A stretch of DNA of 6,744 nt from Paracoccaceae bacterium (GCA_007128865.1 SKWP01000352.1:1-6744), one strand, 5' to 3'. Counted from the stretch's first letter, positions 1 to 5,928 are shown. Notes: generated by a model not told the origin, from the sequence alone. Program-made: numbers and translations.

Positions 1-157
1 ACCGCCGCGGGCGCCGGCGCCGCAACAGGCACCACGCCAGCAGCCGACGCTGGGCGCTGCCCGGCGCGTCCAGCAGCGCGCCGAACCCGCCGAAGAGATG
101 GACGCCGATCAGGAAAAGATCGAGATTCCGGCCTTCCTGCGTCGTCAGGCCAACTGA
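1..157 (+). CDS. ftsZ: Cell division protein FtsZ, C-terminal end (5' truncated by window)
   Basis: FtsZ is the tubulin-like GTPase that forms the cytokinetic ring at midcell. Only the last 51 codons are present (frame starts at base 2, TGA at 155-157), so no GTPase motif is visible. What shows is a Pro/Ala/Gln-rich, low-complexity stretch typical of the disordered C-terminal linker, then an acidic patch (EEMDADQ), then EKIEIPAFLRRQAN. That last piece is the conserved C-terminal peptide (IPxFLRRQ) which in FtsZ binds membrane tethers such as FtsA. Identification rests on this peptide plus the following lpxC, the usual neighbour in alphaproteobacteria. The gene is closed by an intrinsic terminator 24 bases downstream, so lpxC is probably transcribed mainly from its own promoter. 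Confidence 0.93.
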   Translation, partial: PPRAPAPQQAPRQQPTLGAARRVQQRAEPAEEMDADQEKIEIPAFLRRQAN

Positions 158-181
158 TCCTTCATCGCGTCGATTGCGTGC

Positions 182-223
182 GGCGCCGGGTGACCTGCGG
201 GTTACCCGGCGCCTTTCATTTTT
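182..223 (+). terminator. Intrinsic terminator of ftsZ
   Basis: GGCGCCGGGTGAC (182-194) pairs with GTTACCCGGCGCC (201-213): 13 bp with one G-U pair, around the 6-base loop CTGCGG. The T-rich tract TTTCATTTTT (214-223) follows at once. It lies 24 bases after the ftsZ stop, the classic layout of a Rho-independent terminator. Confidence 0.9.
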
Positions 224-249
224 CGGCCCGGAATTCTGTTTGCGGAAAA

Positions 250-290
250 CGGCTTGGGCCAAGCCGTGCGGTCGGCGGAAAATTGCCGAC
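250..290 (+). other. Two hairpins in the ftsZ-lpxC intergenic region
   Basis: CGGCTTG (250-256) pairs with CAAGCCG (260-266) around a 3-base loop, making a near-perfect palindrome. GTCGGC (271-276) pairs with GCCGAC (285-290) around the A/T-rich loop GGAAAATT. Neither has a T-tract after it on the plus strand, so they are not plain terminators. They may be an operator, or a structured leader if transcription begins upstream of them. Pairing is read from the sequence; function is unknown. Confidence 0.4.
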
Positions 291-329
291 AGGTCTCGGA
301 GTTTGTTTCACGAGGTAGGAAAGATTGAA

Positions 330-358
330 TTGAGTCGAATTCGAGCCCCCGTTAGCAA
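330..358 (+). promoter_or_regulatory. Possible lpxC promoter
   Basis: TTGAGT (330-335) and TAGCAA (353-358) are 17 bases apart, matching sigma-70 -35 and -10 boxes at 4/6 and 3/6. An overlapping TTGAAT (325-330) is an alternative -35 box. The stretch is more A/T-rich than its surroundings and sits between the ftsZ terminator and the lpxC start. The match is weak and the call tentative. Confidence 0.28.
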
Positions 359-428
359 AGTGTTGGGGAATTCGGCACTCCGCCCGGCCAGCAGCCAAGA
401 AGCGGACCCGGCAAACGAGGACAGTATC

Positions 429-1346
429 GTGCAGACCACACTTGTTGCGCCAGTAGGCTTTCGCGGCGTCGGCCTGCACAGCGGGCGGCTGATGCGCCTG
501 CGCGTGAATCCGGCGCCGGCCGATCACGGCATTGCCTTTCTGCGCACCGACATGCGCGAGGCCGGGCTTGTCCCGGCGCGGTGGACCTTTGCGGAACCCG
601 CCCAGCTTTGCACCCGCATCGCCAACCGGGCGGGCGCTTCGGTTTCCACGATCGAGCATCTGATGGCGGCGCTGGCCGGCTGCGGCATCCACAACGCCCT
701 GATCGAGATCGACGGCCCCGAAGTGCCGATCCTTGACGGATCGGCGCGCCCGTTCGTAGAGGCCTTTCTGGCGCGGGGGCTGAGCCGGCAGGATGCGCCG
801 CTTTCGGCACTGCGCATCTTGTCGCCGATCACCGTGCAGGACGGTGACGCGCTGGCCCGGCTGGAACCGGCGCCGCGGCTGGAAATCGATTTCAGCATCG
901 AATTCGAGAATCGCGTGATCGGCCGGCAGGCCATGACGCTCGACATGGCCAATGGCGCCTTCGTGCGGGAACTGGCCGACAGCCGTACCTTCTGCCGGCA
1001 CGAGGACGTCGAACGCATGCACGCCATGGGGATGGCCCTGGGCGGCAGCCTTCGCAACGCCGTGGTGTTCGATGAAGACCGGGTGCTCAGCCCAGGCGGC
1101 CTGCGCCACCGCGACGAACCGGTGCGCCACAAGATGCTGGATGCCCTGGGCGATCTTTCGCTGGCGGGGATGCCGATACTGGGCCGTTATGTGGGGCTGC
1201 GGGCCGGTCATGCCCTGACCGGCCGGCTGCTGCGCACGGTTTTCGCCACCCCCAGCGCATGGGAAGTCGTCACCCTGACCCAGGCCCAGGCGCATGACCT
1301 GCCGGGCGCCGGCGTCGGGCTGGAGGATCTTGCGCTGTCAGCCTGA
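429..1346 (+). CDS. lpxC: UDP-3-O-acyl-N-acetylglucosamine deacetylase LpxC
   Basis: A cytoplasmic zinc enzyme that removes the acetyl group from UDP-3-O-acyl-GlcNAc, the committed step of lipid A (LPS) synthesis. From GTG at 429 it has 305 residues, the same as E. coli LpxC. The N-terminus (QTTL...GFRGVGLHSG) matches the family start, and GAGGA (417-421) lies 7 bases upstream. The open frame extends back to a TTG at 174, but that would read through the ftsZ terminator and add a non-conserved leader. Conserved sites in order: E76-H77 in STIEHL (zinc ligand H77 and catalytic Glu), the SRTF segment (185-188), LGGS (204-207), H234 and D238 in RHKMLDALGDL (zinc ligands; D242 also conserved), and H261 in AGHALT. 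These align with E. coli E78, H79, H238, D242, D246 and H265, so the enzyme should be active. All catalytic positions are intact. Confidence 0.97.
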   Translation: MQTTLVAPVGFRGVGLHSGRLMRLRVNPAPADHGIAFLRTDMREAGLVPARWTFAEPAQLCTRIANRAGASVSTIEHLMAALAGCGIHNALIEIDGPEVPILDGSARPFVEAFLARGLSRQDAPLSALRILSPITVQDGDALARLEPAPRLEIDFSIEFENRVIGRQAMTLDMANGAFVRELADSRTFCRHEDVERMHAMGMALGGSLRNAVVFDEDRVLSPGGLRHRDEPVRHKMLDALGDLSLAGMPILGRYVGLRAGHALTGRLLRTVFATPSAWEVVTLTQAQAHDLPGAGVGLEDLALSA

Positions 1347-1373
1347 CCGGAGCTTGCAGCGCGTGCCTTTTTT
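1332..1373 (+). terminator. Weak terminator-like hairpin at lpxC 3' end
   Basis: GCGCTG (1332-1337) can pair with CAGCGC (1357-1362) across a 19-base loop that contains the lpxC stop codon. Five bases later comes a run of six T (1368-1373). The loop is large and the gap before the T-run is long, so it may end only part of lpxC transcription. Confidence 0.25.
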
Positions 1374-1478
1374 GCCCATGCACCATTCCCCCGAAAACCG
1401 GCCAGTGCCGCCATTGCCGTTTTGCGCCCGCGATTTTTCTGTGCTACCAGCAAGGCAAACGGGTATCGCAGCGACCAG

Positions 1479-1508
1479 CGCGCGCATGGCGCAGGCAATG
1501 CCCGCGCG
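1479..1508 (+). other. Hairpin just upstream of the bamD ribosome binding site
   Basis: CGCGC (1479-1483) pairs with GCGCG (1504-1508), and GCAT (1484-1487) pairs with ATGC (1498-1501). A CC bulge (1502-1503) separates the two stems and the loop has 10 bases. It ends 8 bases before the G-rich bamD ribosome binding region, so it could affect translation. Its role is unproven. Confidence 0.3.
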
Positions 1509-1529
1509 AAAGCATGGGGTAGGCAGGAC

Positions 1530-2408
1530 ATGACAGCGGCGGATTCGGATCGGCGCGCGGCACCACGGGGTGCGGCTGGGCGGCGAATTGCGGGGGCCCT
1601 CTGTGCGCTGATGCTGGCCACGGCGCTGACTGCCTGCGCGGGCCGTGATACCGAGCCCGACCTCGAAGGGTTCAGCGCCGAAGAGATCTTTCGCCGTGGC
1701 GAATACGAGCTCGAGGTCAGCAGCCGCGGTAGCAGCGCCGTGCGCTATTTTTCCGAGGTCGAGCGGCTTTATCCCTATTCCGAATGGGCGCGCAGGGCGC
1801 TGATCATGCAGGCCTTTGCCCATCACCGGGATCGCGATTACGAGGATTCGCGCGCCGCCGCGCAGCGTTTTCTCGACCTTTACCCCGGCGATGGCGACGC
1901 CGCCTATGCCCAGTATCTGCTGGCCCTTTCCTATTATGACCAGATCGAGGAAATCGGCCGAGACCAGCGCCTGACCATGCAGGCGCTGCAGGCCCTGCGT
2001 CAGGTGATCGAACGCTACCCCGACAGCCCCTATGCGCGGTCCTCGGTGATGAAGTTCGATCTGGCCTTCGATCATCTTGCCGGCAAGGAAATGGAAGTCG
2101 GGCGCTATTACCTGCGGCGCAAGCATTACAACTCGGCCATCAACCGGTTCCGGGTGGTGGTGGAAAGCTTCCAGACAACCACCCATACGCCCGAGGCGCT
2201 GCACCGGCTGGTGGAATCCTATCTGGCGCTGGGGCTGACCGACGACGCGCAGACTGCCGCCGCGATCCTCGGTCACAACTTCCGCGCCAGCCCGTTTTAT
2301 GAAGACAGTTTCCGGTTGCTGACCGGGCAGGGGCTCGCCCCCGAGGCCGCAGGCGAGGGCTGGCTGCGCGACATCTACCGGCAGGTCATCCTCGGCAGCT
2401 GGCTCTGA
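1530..2408 (+). CDS. bamD: Outer membrane assembly lipoprotein BamD
   Basis: BamD is the essential periplasmic lipoprotein of the BAM complex; with BamA it folds beta-barrel proteins into the outer membrane. The 292-residue product has an Arg-rich n-region, a hydrophobic stretch (about 20-32) and the lipobox LTAC with C36 as lipidation site. The mature part is built of helical TPR-like repeats: LYPYSEWARRA (about 80-90), the FLDLYPGDGDAAYAQY stretch, RYPDSPYA (162-169) and the VGRYYLRRKHY segment (from about 190), which match BamD in order, including the Tyr-Pro turns. ATG 1530 is preferred because it leaves a normal lipoprotein signal and follows a purine-rich stretch (1516-1528). The same frame opens at 1422 without a better start. 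The 183-base gap from lpxC is long enough to hold a promoter, but I find none that is convincing. recN begins 22 bases after the stop, so the two are probably co-transcribed. ComL is an older name for the family. Confidence 0.93.
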   Translation: MTAADSDRRAAPRGAAGRRIAGALCALMLATALTACAGRDTEPDLEGFSAEEIFRRGEYELEVSSRGSSAVRYFSEVERLYPYSEWARRALIMQAFAHHRDRDYEDSRAAAQRFLDLYPGDGDAAYAQYLLALSYYDQIEEIGRDQRLTMQALQALRQVIERYPDSPYARSSVMKFDLAFDHLAGKEMEVGRYYLRRKHYNSAINRFRVVVESFQTTTHTPEALHRLVESYLALGLTDDAQTAAAILGHNFRASPFYEDSFRLLTGQGLAPEAAGEGWLRDIYRQVILGSWL

Positions 2409-2430
2409 CCGGGGCGTGCCGGGGCAGGGC

Positions 2431-4104
2431 ATGCTGCGCACGCTCGATATCCGCGACATGCTGATCATCGACCGGCTGGAACTGGCGTTCCGGCCGGGGC
2501 TCAACGTGCTGACCGGCGAGACCGGCGCGGGCAAGTCGATCCTGCTCGATTGTCTCGGCTTCGTGCTTGGCTGGCGCGGGAGGGCCGATCTGGTGCGCAG
2601 CGGCGCGGCACAGGGCGAGGTCGTGGCCGCATTCGAGCTTGCCCCCGATCACCCCGCCCGTGCGCTGCTGATCGAGGCCGGCCTGGATGTCGGCGACGAG
2701 CTGGTGCTGCGCCGGGTCAATGCCGCTGACGGCCGCAAGACCGCCTGGATCAATGACCGCAGGGTGTCGGGCGATCTGCTGCGCAGCCTGTCCGTGCATC
2801 TGGTCGAACTGCACGGCCAGCGCGACGATGGCGGGCTGCTCAACCCGCGCGGGCACCGCCGGTTGCTGGATGCCTTTGCCGGCCTTGATGGCGATGCCGG
2901 GCCGCTTGCCGAAACCCGCGCCGCCTGGCGGGCGCTGGCCGCGGCCGAGGCAGCACTGCGAAACGCCGAAGAGGCGCTGGCCGCCGACCGCGGCGAAGAG
3001 GATTTCCTGCGCCATGCGGTGGCCGAGCTGGATGCGCTGGCGCCGCAACCGGGCGAGGAGGCCGCGCTTGACGCCAGCCGCCGTGCCATGCAGGCCGCTG
3101 ACCGTATCCGCGAAGATGTCGCCCGCGCGCAGGCGGCGCTGTCGCCTGACGGGGCCGAGGGGCGCATGGCCGATGCCGCCCGATGGCTGGAAGGCGCCGC
3201 GGCGCGCAGCGGCGAAGGCGCCGCCGGCGAAGCGCTGGAAGCCGCACTTTCGGCGCTGTCGCGGGCGCTGATCGAACTGGGCGAGGCGCAATCGGGGGTC
3301 GAGGCCTGTGCGGCGGCGCTCGACTTCGATCCGGGCGCGCTGGAGGCGACCGAAGAGCGTCTGTTTGCCCTGCGGGCCATGGCGCGCAAGCATTCCGTGG
3401 CGCCCGATGATCTGGGGGCGCTTGCCGAAACGCTGCGCAGCCGGTTGGCGGCGCTGGACGGTGGCGCGCGCGATATCGATGCGCTGCGGGCAGCGGTGGC
3501 CCGTGCCCGCGACGGCCATGCGGCTGCCGCTGCGGCGCTGACCGGGGCGCGCCGTGCCGCGGCGGCGCAGCTGGATGTGGCGATGGCCGCCGAACTGCCG
3601 CCGCTGCGGCTTGAACGGGCCGTGTTTGCCACCCGCATCGATGCAGCCGATGCCGGCCCCGAAGGCAGCGATGCGGTGGTGTTCGAGGTCGCAACCAACC
3701 CCGGCACCCCGGCCGGCCCGCTGGACCGGATCGCATCGGGGGGGGAGCTTTCGCGGTTCCTGCTGGCGCTCAAGGTCTGCCTGATGCGCGGCTCGGGCAG
3801 CCGCACGCTGATCTTCGACGAAATCGACCGCGGCATTGGCGGCGCAACGGCCGATGCGGTGGGCCGGCGTCTGGCCGCGCTGGCCGAGGGCGGGCAGGTG
3901 CTGGTGGTGACCCATGCGCCGCAGGTTGCGGCGCGGGGCGCGCATCACTGGCGGGTGGAAAAGGCGGTGCGGGGCGGTGTGACCCTGTCGCGTGTCGTTG
4001 CGCTGGACCGGGATGCCCGGATCGAGGAAATCGCCCGCATGCTGGCCGGCGAGGCCGTGACCGATGCCGCCCGCGAAGCCGCCGGCGCGCTGCTGGCAGG
4101 CTGA
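2431..4104 (+). CDS. recN: DNA repair protein RecN
   Basis: RecN is a cytoplasmic SMC-like ATPase that acts early in recombinational repair of double-strand breaks. From ATG 2431 it has 557 residues, close to E. coli RecN (553). The N-terminus LRTLDIRDMLIIDRLEL fits the family; a GTG at 2416 would add five residues without support. The N-terminal ATPase half has Walker A GETGAGKS (29-36) and the HGQ segment (128-130, followed by Arg where I would expect His). The middle, roughly 155-370, is very rich in Ala, Glu and Arg, as expected for an antiparallel coiled coil. The C-terminal half has the ABC signature SGGELS (436-441), Walker B LIFDE (460-464) and the switch His in VVTHAPQVA (H495). All ATPase motifs are intact. 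Eight consecutive G (3738-3745) encode part of the signature motif. It starts 22 bases after bamD, with no terminator between them. Confidence 0.96.
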   Translation: MLRTLDIRDMLIIDRLELAFRPGLNVLTGETGAGKSILLDCLGFVLGWRGRADLVRSGAAQGEVVAAFELAPDHPARALLIEAGLDVGDELVLRRVNAADGRKTAWINDRRVSGDLLRSLSVHLVELHGQRDDGGLLNPRGHRRLLDAFAGLDGDAGPLAETRAAWRALAAAEAALRNAEEALAADRGEEDFLRHAVAELDALAPQPGEEAALDASRRAMQAADRIREDVARAQAALSPDGAEGRMADAARWLEGAAARSGEGAAGEALEAALSALSRALIELGEAQSGVEACAAALDFDPGALEATEERLFALRAMARKHSVAPDDLGALAETLRSRLAALDGGARDIDALRAAVARARDGHAAAAAALTGARRAAAAQLDVAMAAELPPLRLERAVFATRIDAADAGPEGSDAVVFEVATNPGTPAGPLDRIASGGELSRFLLALKVCLMRGSGSRTLIFDEIDRGIGGATADAVGRRLAALAEGGQVLVVTHAPQVAARGAHHWRVEKAVRGGVTLSRVVALDRDARIEEIARMLAGEAVTDAAREAAGALLAG

Positions 4105-4146
4105 AACCGGTACCGGCGGAATTGTGCCGCAGCGCTGTTCCCTGCA

Positions 4147-4175
4147 TTGGACGGGGCTGCGGGCGCGGCTAAGAT
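4147..4175 (+). promoter_or_regulatory. Likely sigma-70 promoter for the small lipoprotein gene
   Basis: TTGGAC (4147-4152) and TAAGAT (4170-4175) are separated by exactly 17 bases, about 40 bases before the lipoprotein start and clear of recN. The -10 box is good (4/6); the -35 box keeps only TTG. A 7-bp hairpin, CCGCAGC (4127-4133) with GCTGCGG (4156-4162), overlaps the -35 region and might serve as an operator or the recN 3' end. Confidence 0.45.
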
Positions 4176-4213
4176 GGGGCTGTTTCAGGCCGCCCGACCG
4201 ACAGGAGCACTGC

Positions 4214-4516
4214 ATGCGCCGCATCGCCATTTCTGCCCTATTCCTTTTGCTCGCAGCGGGTTGCCAGATGGCCTTGCCGGTACCATCCGGCCCCGGTGCG
4301 GCCCCGGCCGCCACCGCTCCGTCGGGCAGCCGGGCCGAAGCGGCCTGCCGCGCCGGTGCGCGGGAGGCCGGGCTTTCGGTGGTCAGCATCGTGGCGGTAA
4401 GGCCAACGCCGGCTGGCGAGGAGGTGACGCTGGCCGTCACCCGCAGCAACCAGAGTTTCGAGCTGCGGTGCCTCTATGTCGCCGAGACCGACGAGGCGCG
4501 GATCATGATGCTGTAG
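4214..4516 (+). CDS. Small outer-membrane lipoprotein of unknown function
   Basis: I do not recognise a named family. The 100-residue product begins MRRIAISALFLLLAAGC: a short basic n-region, a hydrophobic core and a textbook lipobox LAAGC with lipidation at C17. Residue +2 is Gln, not Asp, so sorting to the outer membrane is expected. A Pro/Ala/Gly-rich tether (about 20-38) leads to a compact domain of about 60 residues. That domain begins with a likely helix (RAEAACRAGAREAG), then two or three strands (VVSIVAV, EEVTLAVTR, FELRCLYV) and ends at ARIMML. C45 and C86 are the only other cysteines and could form a disulfide in the periplasm. The start is well supported: AGGAG (4203-4207) lies 6 bases before ATG, and a probable promoter lies at 4147-4175. 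It is 109 bases after recN and convergent with the nucleotidyltransferase gene. Similar helix-plus-sheet domains with a Cys pair occur in small Rhodobacterales exported proteins, but that comparison is from memory. Confidence 0.82.
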   Translation: MRRIAISALFLLLAAGCQMALPVPSGPGAAPAATAPSGSRAEAACRAGAREAGLSVVSIVAVRPTPAGEEVTLAVTRSNQSFELRCLYVAETDEARIMML

Positions 4517-4608
4517 CGGTCGGCGCCTGGTGTCTGGCCCCCGCCTGCGCCGCGCGCCACAGGCATGACGGGCCGCGATGCGGGACGGAGCAGACGCCGC
4601 CCCCCCTT

Positions 4609-4698
4609 GGCCCGGAATCAAGGCGCGCAGCGCCGCCGGGCCGCGCCCGACCGCCCCCGTCACGCCGCAGGCGTGCCTTCGGCACGACGGGCGGGCGC
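4609..4698. repeat. Two abutting imperfect stem-loops (REP-like candidate)
   Basis: First stem-loop, 4609-4642: GGCCCGG (4609-4615) with CCGGGCC (4636-4642), then GGCGC (4622-4626) with GCGCC (4630-4634), loop GCA. The inner and outer stems are offset by six bases on one side and one on the other. The second starts at the next base: GCGCCC (4643-4648) with GGGCGC (4693-4698), then CCCGTC (4656-4661) with GACGGG (4686-4691), again with a 7/1 asymmetric internal loop. It is capped by ACGCC-GCA-GGCGT (4662-4674) and GCC-TTC-GGC (4675-4683), or alternatively by CGTGCC-TTC-GGCACG (4672-4686). Such compact palindromes between convergent genes resemble REP-type elements. Whether other copies exist cannot be told from one window. 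Confidence 0.5.
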
Positions 4699-4766
4699 CC
4701 TGCAACGGTTCAAGCTGTTGTTCGGTCGGATGTTCTTGCACCATAAACCGCCAGGCTATCCACCAT

Positions 4767-4795
4767 GCAGCGCCCACCCGGCGGTCGGGCGCTGC
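4767..4795. repeat. 9-bp hairpin, part of a 13-bp inverted repeat
   Basis: GCAGCGCCC (4767-4775) pairs perfectly with GGGCGCTGC (4787-4795). Inside, ACC (4776-4778) can pair with GGT (4783-4785), leaving loop CGGC and one bulged C. In addition, 4780-4792 (GGCGGTCGGGCGC) is the exact reverse complement of 4643-4655 in the neighbouring element. A third pairing, GCTGCCC (4791-4797) with GGGCAGC (4846-4852), would compete with this hairpin. Confidence 0.45.
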
Positions 4796-4887
4796 CCTCT
4801 GTCCGTGCCCCGGCCACCGTCCGCTCCGGGCTCCCGGCCGTCATCGGGCAGCATCCGTCAGGCTTCCCGCACCATGCCGCCTGCGGA

Positions 4888-5496
4888 TCAGCCGCGCAGC
4901 GCCCGCCAGGCGGCCCAGTCCTCGGGCGTGTCGAGATCGACAAGGGCACGCCTGCCCGGCAGATCGAACAGCCGCACGCGCCCGGCCTGACGCGCAAGGA
5001 TGCCACGCGCCCCGGTATCGCCGCGCAGCGCGGCAATCCCGGCAAACAGATCGGCCGGCAGGATCACCGGGTTGCCCGGCCGCCCGGCGGATGACGCGCG
5101 AAGGATGCAGGCGGGATCGGCGGCAAAGGCCGCCGTCATCGCCGCGATGTCGGCGCTTTCGATTTCGGGCATGTCGCCGGGCAGCACCATGAGCCCGATG
5201 GCACCCGCTGCGCCGGCGCGTGCCGCACCCAGCCGCAGCGACGCCGCCATGCCTTCCTGCCCCGCGCCCGGCAGCGGCACCGCATCCACCCCGTCGAGCC
5301 CCGCCAACGCATCCCCCCGCGGCCCCGGCGGCGCGGGCAGGCTGACGCAGACCGGCGCACCCGCAGCGACGGCCCGCTGCGCCAGCAACCGCAGCAACGG
5401 CCGGCCTTCGACCTGTTCGAGCAGCTTGTCGCCGCCGCGCATCCGGTCGCCGCGCCCGGACGCGCAGATCAGGACCAGCACCCGCGCTGCGCTCAT
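4888..5496 (-). CDS. MobA/MocA-like molybdenum-cofactor nucleotidyltransferase family protein
   Basis: A 202-residue NTP-transferase-fold protein. MobA and MocA in this family attach GMP or CMP to molybdopterin in the cytoplasm to make the dinucleotide cofactor. The N-terminal nucleotide-binding loop reads ICASGRGDRMRGGDKLL (10-26), matching the family pattern LAxGxSxRMGxxK with K24 as the phosphate-binding lysine. Further marks are EGMAASLRLG (81-90), the metal-site segment LPGDMP (105-110), GRPGNPVILP (138-147), LRGDTGARGIL (157-167) and LVDLDTPEDW (185-194). The last three are typical of the MocA (cytidylyl) side, for enzymes of the xanthine dehydrogenase type. The loop has Ser at position 13, where MobA has Gly and MocA has Ala, so base preference cannot be read from it and no gene symbol is given. 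Its ATG overlaps the stop of the upstream VOC gene (shared ATGA, 5493-5496), so translation is probably coupled; no strong ribosome site of its own is seen. Confidence 0.85.
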   Translation of the reverse strand: MSAARVLVLICASGRGDRMRGGDKLLEQVEGRPLLRLLAQRAVAAGAPVCVSLPAPPGPRGDALAGLDGVDAVPLPGAGQEGMAASLRLGAARAGAAGAIGLMVLPGDMPEIESADIAAMTAAFAADPACILRASSAGRPGNPVILPADLFAGIAALRGDTGARGILARQAGRVRLFDLPGRRALVDLDTPEDWAAWRALRG

Positions 5497-5906
5497 CGGT
5501 CAAGGCCCCACAGGCGCGGCGCCGCAAATTCCACCGAATTGCCTGCCGGATCGCGCACATAGACCGAACGCACGCCGTTGGGCCAGCAGAAGTCTGCCTC
5601 GATCGCAACGCCGGCCTTTTGCAGGCGGGTGACCAGCGCCGCCATGTCGGCTTCCGCCACCGCGAGGCACAGATGGCCCGCGCCGGTGGCCCCGTGCGGG
5701 GGCACCGGCAGCGCCGCGCCGGGCGGCGGCGGGGTGCGGGTTGCCTCGGCGCAAAACACCAGCACCACCGAACCGCCGCAGCGGAAAAAGACGTGTCTTC
5801 CGCGCCGGGCGGCAATCTCGGTCAGGCCCAAGACCTGCCCGTAAAAGCGACGGGCCTCTTCGAGGTCGTCGGCATACACAGCCGCTTCGAGCACTCCGGT
5901 CAGCAT
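5493..5906 (-). CDS. VOC family (glyoxalase/dioxygenase fold) protein
   Basis: A 137-residue protein with the two beta-alpha-beta-beta-beta modules of the vicinal oxygen chelate fold. Module one: LEAAVYADDLEEARRFYGQV, then GLTEIAA and HVFFRCGGSVVLVF (38-51). A Pro-rich linker (59-70) follows. Module two: GHLCLAVAEADMAALVTRLQ (from 77), then the VYVRDPAGNSVEF ending (115-127). H78 and E126 sit at two of the usual metal-ligand positions. By alignment E7 takes the first ligand place (His in GlxI), while the Glu ligand of GlxI at the end of module one is replaced by Val (about V48). A Glu-His-Glu site is therefore possible, as in three-ligand VOC enzymes, and true lactoylglutathione lyase activity is unlikely. 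The substrate cannot be predicted. AAGGA (5915-5919 on the minus strand) lies 8 bases before ATG. The stop overlaps the nucleotidyltransferase start by four bases, so the two form an operon. Confidence 0.88.
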   Translation of the reverse strand: MLTGVLEAAVYADDLEEARRFYGQVLGLTEIAARRGRHVFFRCGGSVVLVFCAEATRTPPPPGAALPVPPHGATGAGHLCLAVAEADMAALVTRLQKAGVAIEADFCWPNGVRSVYVRDPAGNSVEFAAPRLWGLDR

Positions 5907-5928
5907 CGATCCTGTCCTTCCTGCGGCC

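Larger units (their letters stand above)
4517..4887. other. Gene-free, structured region between convergent genes
   Basis: These 371 bases separate the ends of the lipoprotein gene and the nucleotidyltransferase gene. I find no convincing gene: the open frames crossing it are long only because of the high GC, and they run antisense into neighbours. The region is extremely G/C-rich, with a run of seven C (4600-4606) and several inverted repeats listed separately. An A/T-richer patch lies at about 4702-4762. No T-tract follows any hairpin on either strand, so classical terminators are not evident although both flanking genes end here. Confidence 0.7.

Noticed and set aside
174..428. Upstream extension of lpxC from a TTG at 174
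   Set aside because: It would begin before and read through the ftsZ terminator and add 85 residues with no family match. The GTG at 429 has a good ribosome site and gives the standard LpxC N-terminus.
216..1295. 359-codon minus-strand open frame antisense to lpxC
   Set aside because: Shadow of the high-GC lpxC coding strand; no recognisable domain, and lpxC is certain.
4107..4116. Palindrome CCGGTACCGG just after recN
   Set aside because: It has no loop and no T-tract, so it is not a terminator; too short to claim as an operator.
2386..4449. 687-codon minus-strand open frame over recN and the lipoprotein gene
   Set aside because: Low-complexity Arg/Pro/Ala/Gln-rich translation without motifs, opposite a complete recN; an effect of GC-rich codon positions.
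4718..4747. TTGTTC and CATAAA spaced like a plus-strand promoter in the convergent spacer
   Set aside because: Weak boxes with an 18-base spacer, and no plus-strand gene follows.
4238..4777. Minus-strand open frame crossing the convergent spacer, including a start reading MVQEHPTEQQLEPLQGA
   Set aside because: No clear ribosome site; the translation soon runs into the palindromic element and then antisense through the lipoprotein gene. At most a remnant; not called as a gene.
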